Part shown: piece by piece, positions 1-6,563 of the stretch
Position numbering within the stretch: position 1 is the stretch's first letter
Layout of the letters: the number at the start of each line of letters is the position of its first letter
Source of the DNA: JBLIOB01 sp047639575
GTDB taxonomy: Bacteria; Bacteroidota; Bacteroidia; Flavobacteriales_D; Parvicellaceae
DNA: 7,454 nucleotides
Reading direction: 5' to 3'
Assembly: GCA_047639575.1 (NCBI GenBank)
Contig: JBLIOB010000213.1
Location: 1-7,454, forward strand
Program-made: the position numbers and the translations under genes
Notes under the pieces: model-generated
What the model saw: the letters and a program-made list of their open reading frames with translations, nothing else
Told to the model about the DNA's origin: nothing
The model's database searches: none

Positions 1-2
1 AC

Positions 3-122
3 TTTAGGTTTACTGAGATTCACATTATCTTATTAAAGACCCTAGGTAGCGCTTTGTTCACTACGTTCCTAATTGTCTTAACGCAGTACTTATTCTTTAG
101 CCGAAGAAAAGAAAATGGATAG
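3..122 (+). CDS. mreD: C-terminal end of probable rod shape-determining protein MreD (5' truncated)
   Basis: An open frame enters from the left edge and runs to the TAG at 120-122. It encodes about 39 residues ending in a hydrophobic stretch (LFTTFLIVLTQYLFF) followed by a short basic tail (SRRKENG). This fits the last transmembrane helix and cytoplasmic tail of MreD, the inner-membrane elongasome protein that works with MreC. It overlaps the mrdA start by 8 nt, the tight spacing expected of an mreBCD-mrdA-rodA operon. The identity rests mainly on this context and the hydrophobic profile, because too little sequence is present for a family motif. The other two forward frames contain early stops. 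Confidence 0.6.
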   Translation, partial: FRFTEIHIILLKTLGSALFTTFLIVLTQYLFFSRRKENG

Positions 123-1980
123 TGTTCAAAATAGAAAATTCGTAATTCTAGCCATTTTTGTGTTCATTGGAGTTCTCTACATAGGTCGCTTATTCTACAT
201 CCAATTAATTTCAGAAGAGCATAAAGATTGGGCAAAAACCGTGACGCAAAGAAGTCTTCGAGTACTGCCTGAGAGAGGGTATATGTTTGATCGGAATGGT
301 GTGGTTTTGGTGGGAAATGAAAAGACGTATGACTTCTGTATCATTCCGCAAAAGTTTAGTACAGAAGATTCGTTGGTGATTTGTAAATCCACTGGGTTAT
401 CTATTCAAGAACTAAGAGATGTGCTGGAAGTGGAATCATCGTATGATCGATTGATGCCACAAAAAGCTATTTCTGGTTTATCCATTTCTGAAATGGAATC
501 GTTAAAGCAAAAGCTGGTAGAAGGAAAAGCATTCAAGTTTATTGAATCGAATAAACGGGTCTACCCAAATCCAATGGCTGCTCACGTCCTTGGTTTTACA
601 GGGATAATTCAGAAAAGACATACAGATGCTGATACTGCTGGGTATTATCGAGATCAAGATTTTGTTGGAAGAGCTGGAATTGAAAGTAGCTACGAAAAAG
701 AATTGAGAGGATTAATTGGCTATAAAGAGATTTTAAAGGATAACAAGGGCCAAGAAAAAGCACTGGTAAAATACGATACGGCTATTGCTGGACAGAATAT
801 TACATTGACGTTAGATGCTAGATTGCAGGAATACGGAGAGCACTTAATGATTAATAAAATTGGAAGTATCGTTGCTATTGAGCCAAAAACAGGTGAAATA
901 CTAGCCATGGTAAGCGCCCCAACCTATGATCCAAATGTGTTTTCAGGAGATGGATTAAGAAAGAACTACGATAGTATCTTCAACCCGAATGACTCGTTGC
1001 AAACATCAAAGAACAAAGCAATTTATAACGATACTTATCGTCCAGGTTCTATTTTCAAACTGGTTCAAGCTTTAGTTGGAATGCAGTCTGGAGTGATTGA
1101 TTCTACCACTTCGTTTGTTTGTAATAAAAAACCGATGAACTGCCATAATCATCCACATCCGTCCAATATTAAAGTTGCGATTCAGCACTCGTGCAATCCA
1201 TATTTTTACAATGTTTATCGAAGATTGCTTCTTCGTGGCGAGGCAAAAAGTCATTTCATTGATAGTAGATTTGGACTAACTAAATGGGAAGAGGCGGTAA
1301 AATCATTTGGTCTAGGTGTGAAGTTGAATACGGATATTCCTGGTATTAAAACAGGAAATGTTCCAGATACCAATTATTACGATAATGAGTTCCCATTGAA
1401 AAAGGCATACGGAAGGAACCGTTGGGCATTTAGTATGATTTATTCCAACTCAATTGGAGAAGGAGAGATAGGCGTAGCACCAATTCAAATGGCAAACTTA
1501 GCGGCAATTATTGCCAATAGAGGATGGTATTACACTCCGCATTTAGTAAAGAAAATTGGGAAAAATGGGGAGAAAAGAGAAGAGTACACAAAGAAAAATT
1601 ATACAGTAGTTGACTCAGCTTACTTCGAGCCAGTAGCATACGCAATGGAGCAAGTAGTGGTGAATGGAACAGCAAGGAGAGCTAGAATCGACTCAGTAAG
1701 AGTATGTGGTAAAACGGGAACGGTTGAAAATAAATCCTTTAATGATCATTCGGTATTTATAGCCTTCGCCCCAGCTGAAGATCCGCAGATTGCGGTGGCA
1801 GTTTATGTTGAATATGGAACTTGGGGTGGAACATGGGCAGCACCGATTGCAAGCTTAATGATTGAGAAATATTTAAGAGATCAAGGATATTTGAATACAG
1901 TACGATCGAAAAAATCATTGGCAAAAGAAAAACGAGCATTTGAATCAGTAATCCAACATAAGCATGCGATTATCAAGTAG
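115..1980 (+). CDS. mrdA: Penicillin-binding protein 2 (elongation-specific peptidoglycan transpeptidase)
   Basis: This is a class B PBP that cross-links peptidoglycan during lateral wall growth, acting in the periplasm with RodA. A single N-terminal membrane anchor lies at about residues 8-31, followed by the PBP dimerisation (pedestal) domain. That domain holds the conserved RG(Y)MFDRNG stretch near residues 54-62 and the GFVGRAGIE-type segment near 183-190. The transpeptidase domain carries all three active-site motifs: SIFK with the acylated Ser312, SCN at 359-361, and KTG at 533-535. CHNHPHP (343-349) and the IGEGE segment (447-451) are also typical of PBP2. The length of 621 aa is normal. 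The start is the ATG at 115, 8 nt inside mreD, preceded by an A/G-rich stretch (GAAGAAAAG). The 3' end overlaps rodA by 17 nt. No damaged motif is seen. The gene should be essential or near-essential in a rod-shaped cell. Confidence 0.97.
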   Translation: MDSVQNRKFVILAIFVFIGVLYIGRLFYIQLISEEHKDWAKTVTQRSLRVLPERGYMFDRNGVVLVGNEKTYDFCIIPQKFSTEDSLVICKSTGLSIQELRDVLEVESSYDRLMPQKAISGLSISEMESLKQKLVEGKAFKFIESNKRVYPNPMAAHVLGFTGIIQKRHTDADTAGYYRDQDFVGRAGIESSYEKELRGLIGYKEILKDNKGQEKALVKYDTAIAGQNITLTLDARLQEYGEHLMINKIGSIVAIEPKTGEILAMVSAPTYDPNVFSGDGLRKNYDSIFNPNDSLQTSKNKAIYNDTYRPGSIFKLVQALVGMQSGVIDSTTSFVCNKKPMNCHNHPHPSNIKVAIQHSCNPYFYNVYRRLLLRGEAKSHFIDSRFGLTKWEEAVKSFGLGVKLNTDIPGIKTGNVPDTNYYDNEFPLKKAYGRNRWAFSMIYSNSIGEGEIGVAPIQMANLAAIIANRGWYYTPHLVKKIGKNGEKREEYTKKNYTVVDSAYFEPVAYAMEQVVVNGTARRARIDSVRVCGKTGTVENKSFNDHSVFIAFAPAEDPQIAVAVYVEYGTWGGTWAAPIASLMIEKYLRDQGYLNTVRSKKSLAKEKRAFESVIQHKHAIIK

Positions 1981-3283
1981 TTCGATTCTCCCAAAAAAGC
2001 TAGATGCTCCGTTGTTGATCATTTATCTGATATTCGTATTTCTTGGTGTGGCAACAATTTTTTCCTCTGCCTACACCGAGGAGTTTCCTTCTTTATTTAG
2101 CATGGACAAAGAATACGGTAAACAGATCGTATACATTGGTTTTTCTTTATTCGTTGGGATGCTTATCCTTTTGATTGATGGTCGGTTTTTCACTTTCTCA
2201 GCTTACTACATTTATGGCTTTGTTATGCTCTTGTTGGTAGCTGTTCTATTTACCAAAGGGATTAAAGGGGCACATTCTTGGTTTAAAGTTGGAGGGTTTT
2301 CACTGCAACCTTCGGAGCTGGCAAAATTTGCAACCGCCTTGGCTTTTGCGAAATTACTAACTACGCCAAATCGAAAAATTACGGATTCTCGAACCAGGTT
2401 ATGGGCGTTGTTGATTTTAGCAATTCCTGATTTATTAATTACAATTCAGCCAGATCCTGGGACTGTTTTAGTTTTCGTCTCTTTCGTTTTGGTGATGTAT
2501 CGGGAGGGTATGTCTGGACTTATACTTTTAGTCGGCTTGCTAGTCGGGATAGTTGCCGTCATGGTGGTCTTTACGAGAGATTCAGTTTGGTTTGGCTTTA
2601 TGTCTGGACCTTGGCTAATTTCCGCATTTGCCGTTTTGCTTTGTGCAATCTCATACGTGTCCATTGCCAAGTTTGTAAGAAAGAGATTCAGGCGTAAGTA
2701 CTTTATCCAAACTACAGTTGTATTAGGCGTAGTTGTTCTTGTCTCATTTGGAACATTGGTAGCGCATAAATATTTACTAAGTGGTCGACACAGAGATCGG
2801 TTTGATGTAATTCTTGGATTGATTGAAGATAATCAAGGCGTTGGTTATAATCAGGCACAATCGATGGCAGCGGTTGCATCCGGAGATCTGTTAGGAAAAG
2901 GTTATGGTAATGCAACGATGTCAAATGATCAATTTAATCAGGTACCTGAGCAAAGCACGGATTTTATCTTTTGCTCTGTTGGTGAAGAGTGGGGATTCGT
3001 TGGTGGATTAGTTTTCATCTGCTTATATGTAATCATGTTGATTCGAATTGTGATGATTGCAGAGCGTCAACGTTCTCAATTCACCAGAATATTTGGATAC
3101 TGTGCAGCAAGTATTTTCTTTTTCCATTTCTTAATTAATGTTGGAATGGTAATAGGAGTAGTGCCTGTTGTCGGTATTCCGCTTCCGTTTTTCAGTTATG
3201 GAGGATCTTCAATTATTGGTTTCTCCATATTAATTTTTATCCTCTTAAGATTAGACTCAGAGAGAATGGAAGTTTTGAGATAG
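1964..3283 (+). CDS. rodA: RodA, SEDS-family peptidoglycan glycosyltransferase
   Basis: RodA is a polytopic inner-membrane enzyme that polymerises lipid II into glycan strands and pairs with PBP2. The 439-aa product has many hydrophobic helices and the SEDS signatures in order: GAHSWFKVGGFSLQPSELAKF (about 102-122), IQPDPGT (161-167), DNQGVGYNQAQS (289-300), GKGYG (311-315), PEQSTDFIF...GEEWGF (328-345) and GIPLPFFSYGGSS (404-416). Asp289 is the likely catalytic Asp by position relative to the GxGY..QS motif. It is longer than the roughly 370 aa of E. coli RodA; an extra hydrophobic stretch at about 205-262 accounts for this and appears ordinary for Bacteroidota. The ATG at 1964 lies 17 nt inside mrdA in another frame, implying translational coupling. 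The TAG stop coincides with the first three bases of repeat copy A. Confidence 0.97.
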   Translation: MRLSSSSILPKKLDAPLLIIYLIFVFLGVATIFSSAYTEEFPSLFSMDKEYGKQIVYIGFSLFVGMLILLIDGRFFTFSAYYIYGFVMLLLVAVLFTKGIKGAHSWFKVGGFSLQPSELAKFATALAFAKLLTTPNRKITDSRTRLWALLILAIPDLLITIQPDPGTVLVFVSFVLVMYREGMSGLILLVGLLVGIVAVMVVFTRDSVWFGFMSGPWLISAFAVLLCAISYVSIAKFVRKRFRRKYFIQTTVVLGVVVLVSFGTLVAHKYLLSGRHRDRFDVILGLIEDNQGVGYNQAQSMAAVASGDLLGKGYGNATMSNDQFNQVPEQSTDFIFCSVGEEWGFVGGLVFICLYVIMLIRIVMIAERQRSQFTRIFGYCAASIFFFHFLINVGMVIGVVPVVGIPLPFFSYGGSSIIGFSILIFILLRLDSERMEVLR

Positions 3284-3480
3284 AGCGTTCATTCCGAAGA
3301 TGGAATTCACTTTTAGACATTAGATCGTTTGCTTTGCAAACTTTTAGATCGTCAAGCAAGCTTGACTTTTAGACAAAAGATTAAATAAATGTTTTGTCTA
3401 ATAGCGAACAACTTGTTGTAAGCGATCTAAAAGCACGAAGTGCGATCTAATGTCTATTAGTGAACAAAGTGAACGCTCTA
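3281..3480. repeat. Palindromic tree-like repeat, copy A (200 nt, complete)
   Basis: Almost the whole element is self-complementary. Trunk helices are: P1, 3281-3290 with 3471-3480 (10 bp perfect, TAGAGCGTTC); P2, 3308-3327 with 3443-3462 (20 bp, 2 mismatches); P3, 3341-3351 with 3423-3433 (11 bp perfect, CTTTTAGATCG); P4, 3366-3378 with 3392-3404 (13 bp, 1 mismatch), closed by a 13-nt AT-rich loop. Side hairpins leave the 5' arm at 3291-3306 (loop AAGA), 3327-3341 (GTTTGC, loop TTT) and 3351-3366 (GTCAAGC, loop AA). They leave the 3' arm at 3408-3419 (ACAAC, loop TT) and 3433-3443 (GCAC, loop GAA). Junctions repeat the word TTAGATCG or TTAGAC. The element begins on the rodA stop codon and ends 2 nt from the stop of the convergent small ORF. 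No coding role is seen. A cruciform, a structured RNA or a two-way transcription barrier are all possible. Confidence 0.93.
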
Positions 3481-3482
3481 AA

Positions 3483-3767
3483 TTACAGATCTGGATCATC
3501 TGACTTTACATCACGCATTAATGATTCAGCAGAATGAAAAGGCCATGGCTTATGATACATTACCTCATGATTGGACTCGAATTCAATACCGTTGGCATTT
3601 TGTAAGACAAGTTTACAGTTACAGAAAGTCTCCGGTTTATTTCTATAGTCTAGCATCGACTGCGCTTTGGATAGCGATTCGTCCGCTAGTTCTTCAATCT
3701 TCTTCTGCAAAATGTTTCTTCGCAAAGGATGTAGTGTCGTGTCTTCAATTTGATTTCGCATGACCAT
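3483..3767 (-). CDS. Hypothetical small protein between two repeat copies
   Basis: A 94-aa ORF whose family I do not recognise. It has no signal peptide and no membrane segment. The N-terminal half is helical-looking and charged (LRRNILQKKIEELADESLSKAQ). The C-terminal half has a possible strand region (NCKLVLQNANGIEFES) and an acidic tail ending SDDPDL. Two in-frame ATGs lie at 3767 and 3761, and the second may be the true start. No strong Shine-Dalgarno is visible, and upstream sequence runs straight into repeat B 12 nt away. The stop lies 2 nt from repeat A, so the ORF fills the spacer exactly. The opposing plus-strand frame (3521-3763) has less protein-like composition, so I prefer this strand. 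It could be co-transcribed with the lipoprotein gene upstream on the same strand by read-through of repeat B. It may instead be a remnant of a longer gene. Confidence 0.5.
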   Translation of the reverse strand: MVMRNQIEDTTLHPLRRNILQKKIEELADESLSKAQSMLDYRNKPETFCNCKLVLQNANGIEFESNHEVMYHKPWPFHSAESLMRDVKSDDPDL

Positions 3768-3778
3768 AAGTTCTTAGG

Positions 3779-3954
3779 TAGGGCGTTCATTCCGAAGACG
3801 GAATTCACTTTTAGACATTAGATCGTCAAGCAAGCTTGACTTTTAGACAAAAGATTAAATAAATGTTTTGTCTAATAGCGAACAACTTGTTGTAAGCGAT
3901 CTAAAAGCACGAAGTGCGATCTAATGTCTATTAGTGAACAAAGAGAACGATCTA
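3779..3954. repeat. Palindromic tree-like repeat, copy B (176 nt, one branch deleted)
   Basis: This is a direct-orientation copy of the element at 3281-3480. Aligned by eye it has 4 substitutions over 176 positions plus one 24-nt deletion. The deletion removes one 5'-arm hairpin and one trunk segment, and in copy A that unit is bounded by the 9-nt direct repeat TTAGATCGT. All four substitutions lie in the outermost tier; the inner core is identical. The outer arms (TAGGGCGTTC and GAACGATCTA) now pair imperfectly, while the inner helices persist. It sits between the start of the small ORF and the stop of the lipoprotein gene, both on the minus strand. Confidence 0.93.
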
Positions 3955-3968
3955 AAAGAAATTGCAAT

Positions 3969-4916
3969 TTAGAGTCCTACTAAATTTAAGCTGTCAACAC
4001 TTTGAAGCGGATTGCTCGTGTTCCAAAAATCAATCATTACGAAATTCGGAATGTGACTATTATATGCCCAGCAAGAGCGTGTTCTTGGAAGCAAAAAGCT
4101 AACGTCATTGATGATCGTAGCGTCTCCTTGCTGTGGAGTTACGTTGGTGATAAAGTGATTTAACGTGAATAATTGACCTGTTGAATCATTTCCTCTAAAT
4201 TTATTGCAATCAAAAGTGCTCGAAGATGAATGGTCATAGTCGGTGTCGTAAATGAAGTTCCACATATCGTGAATCTTTGGGAAAGGATCTGTAGCAGAAT
4301 TGTCATCCATAAAAACAACTAGACGTTTATTATTGTCAATCATTTCTTGAAGAAGAGGCCAAGGCTGAGAGAAGTCTTGCTCGTGCATGTACACATCCAT
4401 TCCTTCTGCCGCGAATGCGGCCATAATTTCGTTAGGCGGAGCATCTCCTTCTATCGTAATTGGAATTACTTCTTTGGGGTTAGCTTCATAAAATGTCTTT
4501 ATCTGCTGCAGTTGATTCTGGAAAGTCTCACAACCTAAAGTAGGATCACCATGATATACATAAAGATCGTCTGGTGCTCCTGAACAGAATAGCCAACCTG
4601 TGGGACTACCAGATGTATTATAAACTTTCACACCTATTCCTCTGATTCCGGCTTCAAGTTGAGCGGTAATGTCACCGTCCTGATTAGCGGCCAAAGCACT
4701 AAAATCATCTTGATTCGCATGGGCATTATGAGTCATTAAAAACGAAACTTCATCGAATCTTTTGCCACAGAGAATAGGATGTAGATTACAAGTGTCAGAT
4801 GAAACGACACTTCCCCCTCCACCAGCAACATTGCAAGGCATCGTTTCTTTCTCTTTTTTACATTGAATAAGAAGAAATACCGAAAGGATAAATAGGAAGG
4901 TTAATTTTAATTTCAT
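3969..4916 (-). CDS. Predicted lipoprotein with PLC-like phosphodiesterase (PI-PLC X-like) domain
   Basis: A 315-aa envelope protein of the PLC-like TIM-barrel phosphodiesterase superfamily, which includes PI-PLC X-domain proteins. From the ATG at 4916 it has a basic-hydrophobic signal ending in LLIQC, with Cys19 as probable lipidation site (Gln at -1 is unusual). A charged KKEKE stretch and a Gly/Ser-rich linker (to about 40) follow. The barrel starts with FLMTHNAHA (His63, candidate catalytic His). Next come the NQDGDITAQLEAGIRG segment (Arg92), YVYHGDP (His122, second candidate His), ITIEGD (Glu156), NKRLVVFMDD (196-205) and a C-terminal FVMIDFW (292-298). Relatives usually read GxRxLMLDxY after the Arg region; here it reads GIRGIGVKVY, so Lys97 replaces the usual Asp. 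Substrate is unknown: phospholipid, glycerophosphodiester or a non-catalytic role. An in-frame TTG at 4931 adds five residues, but the ATG places the signal peptide better. It is divergent from the propeller gene. Confidence 0.82.
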   Translation of the reverse strand: MKLKLTFLFILSVFLLIQCKKEKETMPCNVAGGGGSVVSSDTCNLHPILCGKRFDEVSFLMTHNAHANQDDFSALAANQDGDITAQLEAGIRGIGVKVYNTSGSPTGWLFCSGAPDDLYVYHGDPTLGCETFQNQLQQIKTFYEANPKEVIPITIEGDAPPNEIMAAFAAEGMDVYMHEQDFSQPWPLLQEMIDNNKRLVVFMDDNSATDPFPKIHDMWNFIYDTDYDHSSSSTFDCNKFRGNDSTGQLFTLNHFITNVTPQQGDATIINDVSFLLPRTRSCWAYNSHIPNFVMIDFWNTSNPLQSVDSLNLVGL

Positions 4917-5028
4917 GGCGGTGGTAATCAATTAAAGATATGCAATTACCATTTGATATTGGCTCAATTCACTTTTAAATAAGTTCCACTAGATTTAGTA
5001 TCTTAGAAAATCGCCTCATTAATATGCT
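4917..5028. promoter_or_regulatory. Divergent intergenic region with possible Bacteroidota -7-like boxes
   Basis: This 112-bp gap separates two divergently transcribed envelope-protein genes, so it should hold promoters for both. Near-matches to the Bacteroidota -7 consensus TAnnTTTG occur on the minus strand at 4933-4940 (TATCTTTA) and on the plus strand at 4999-5006 (TATCTTAG). Each has one mismatch and lies about 16-22 nt before its start codon. No convincing -33 TTG box at the right spacing was found for either, so the boxes are tentative. No operator-like palindrome is seen. Confidence 0.3.
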
Positions 5029-6294
5029 ATGAAATATCTCTTAATAATACTGCTTAGTATTCCGCTCATTTCTTTCGGCCAACCAATTTATAATTGGGAG
5101 GCAAATGTGCTAAAGGAATCTGCAATTCCGAAAGATTTACTAATTGATTCCAAAGGAGCAACATACATTTGCTCAAATATATTACTGGATTCAGGAAAAG
5201 GTTTAAGTGTTGTTAAACACGATCAAGACGGTGTATTTCAGTGGGAAGTTTTTGACACCATGCAAGCGATATACATAGAGGAAGCTATTATTGATGACGA
5301 TGATATAATCCATTTAGTGGGACATGTAGAAGATTCATTAGGGAATAGGAGTTGTTATTTAACAAGTATTTCGTCTTTTGGAGTCCAGATGTGGAGTGCT
5401 ATTTATGATGGCGCATCTTCTTATCAAGCCGGCTGTCTAGGTGTTTGTTTTTTAGATGATCATATCTATGCAACCGGGCTTATTTCTGATTCTACTTCGT
5501 TTGCGAAAGTGATTCTATTAAAATATGATATGTTGGGTAACGAGGTCTGGGCGATAACTGATGACATGGGAAGTTTAAATACTGATGTCGGTTACGATGT
5601 AGCTACCGATGGGACCGATATTCTAGTTACAGGTGTCTCAAATTTTGCTTCCACAGGGCCTCCTGAAGCAAATTTCTTTCTTTGTAAATACGCTGTTTCT
5701 GGAAGCCAGGTTTGGCTCTATGAAAATAACTTTACATCTGGAAAAGTAGATTATGGGTCAGAAATTGCAATTGATTCGGACAAAAATGTGTTTGTATCTC
5801 TTCGATACAGTGATCATGATTTAGTTAAAATAGACAGTGCTGGAATTTATCAATGGACGCACAATGCAACTCCTAATCTTCCCGGGTTTGATGCTTGGTA
5901 TCATTCTGTGAAAATTGATGAAAATAATAGTATTTATTTATTAGGCGAAGCGGGAGTTTCCACTCCTTCTGGTGATGCAGGGACTTACTTGTTTTCACGA
6001 GTTGATCAGGCAGGTAATTTAATCTATAATCATGCAAGCTCAACGTACGGGTATGCATATGATTTCACTATTCTAGCAAATGGAAATATTGCTGTTCTAG
6101 GTGATAAAGACTCGGTTACCCGCATAATGTTTGGGTATGATTCTAGTGGTGTGGAGCTATGGGAGATCAACTATTCAAACGATGAGGACAGAGCTTGGTG
6201 CTATTTTGTTCAGTCAGATGATTCTTCAAATATTACAATAGCTGGTATTCAAAGAGATTCAATGTCTGGTCCTAATTTGGCCTGCAATTGTTGA
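5029..6294 (+). CDS. Secreted beta-propeller-like protein, N-terminal part (frame broken at the 3' end)
   Basis: A Sec signal peptide (residues 1 to about 17, ending ISFG before QPIYNW) marks an exported protein. The rest consists of about seven or eight repeats of roughly 50-60 aa. Each contains a strand like D..IYATG, a lysine/tyrosine strand (LLKYD, FLCKYA) and a turn-W strand (GNEVWAI, GSQVWLY, GIYQWTH, GVELWEI). This is the pattern of SBBP-type beta-propeller repeats common in Bacteroidota surface proteins. The frame ends abruptly in ACNC-stop at 6292-6294, where the next expected strand LLKYG is found in the -1 frame. With the downstream ORF the intact protein would be about 511 aa. Function is unknown; adhesion or binding roles are typical but inferred. 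The ATG at 5029 is the only start that gives a proper signal peptide. Confidence 0.85.
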   Translation: MKYLLIILLSIPLISFGQPIYNWEANVLKESAIPKDLLIDSKGATYICSNILLDSGKGLSVVKHDQDGVFQWEVFDTMQAIYIEEAIIDDDDIIHLVGHVEDSLGNRSCYLTSISSFGVQMWSAIYDGASSYQAGCLGVCFLDDHIYATGLISDSTSFAKVILLKYDMLGNEVWAITDDMGSLNTDVGYDVATDGTDILVTGVSNFASTGPPEANFFLCKYAVSGSQVWLYENNFTSGKVDYGSEIAIDSDKNVFVSLRYSDHDLVKIDSAGIYQWTHNATPNLPGFDAWYHSVKIDENNSIYLLGEAGVSTPSGDAGTYLFSRVDQAGNLIYNHASSTYGYAYDFTILANGNIAVLGDKDSVTRIMFGYDSSGVELWEINYSNDEDRAWCYFVQSDDSSNITIAGIQRDSMSGPNLACNC

Positions 6295-6563
6295 AATATG
6301 GGCTGTCATCAATTGTTACGTCTATTCCGCAAAAAGTAAATACTTCTTTTAATGTATTTCCGAATCCGGTGTCCGACAAATTAATCATAGAAGGCGATTA
6401 TCTGAACGCTATAGAAATTCGAAATTTAGCAGGTCAATTAATCGATCTAGTTTTAACGGGAGAAAAGAAATATATAGAATTAGACGTCAGTTCTTACGAT
6501 ACAGGAATCTATATAATAACCGGTGATAGGGGGTTGTCATACAAGTTTGTGAAAATAAGATAG
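6288..6563 (+). CDS. T9SS type A sorting domain, C-terminal fragment of the preceding gene
   Basis: A 91-codon frame without an ATG (a TTG at 6288 is the only nominal start) encodes LLKYG, which completes the last propeller repeat. It then encodes a full T9SS type A C-terminal domain: FNVFPNPVSDKLII, IEIRNLAGQLI, IELDVSSYDTGIYII and the terminal YKFVKIR. Such domains direct Sec-exported proteins through the outer-membrane type IX system and are usually cleaved off. A free-standing sorting domain lacking a signal peptide could not use this route. I therefore read it as the frame-shifted 3' end of the gene starting at 5029. The frame is open from the stop at 6273, so the join must fall between about 6276 and 6293, for example a -1 step at 6282. 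Confidence 0.85.
   Translation: MLKYGLSSIVTSIPQKVNTSFNVFPNPVSDKLIIEGDYLNAIEIRNLAGQLIDLVLTGEKKYIELDVSSYDTGIYIITGDRGLSYKFVKIR

Noticed and set aside
52..63. A 12-nt match (CTTTGTTCACTA) in the mreD end to the reverse complement of repeat positions 3458-3469.
   Set aside because: It lies in a coding frame, no wider pairing or repeat structure surrounds it, and a 12-mer match in a window this size is not far from chance.
3521..3763. An 80-codon plus-strand ORF between the repeats.
   Set aside because: It is antisense to the more protein-like minus-strand ORF, its composition (rich in Trp, Tyr, Ser) is unlike a conserved protein, and its frame runs off the repeat-bounded spacer less neatly.
3281..3954. 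Integron attC sites or a CRISPR array as an explanation of the direct repeats.
   Set aside because: No GTTRRRY core sites or integrase are seen. There are only two long repeats with a 300-nt coding spacer, and no cas gene.
4917..4931. A TTG start at 4931 for the lipoprotein gene.
   Set aside because: The ATG five codons later gives a standard signal peptide beginning MKLKL, and TTG starts are rare.
6276..6294. Programmed -1 ribosomal frameshifting at the propeller/sorting-domain junction.
   Set aside because: No canonical slippery heptamer is present and no obvious downstream pseudoknot was seen, so error or mutation is simpler.
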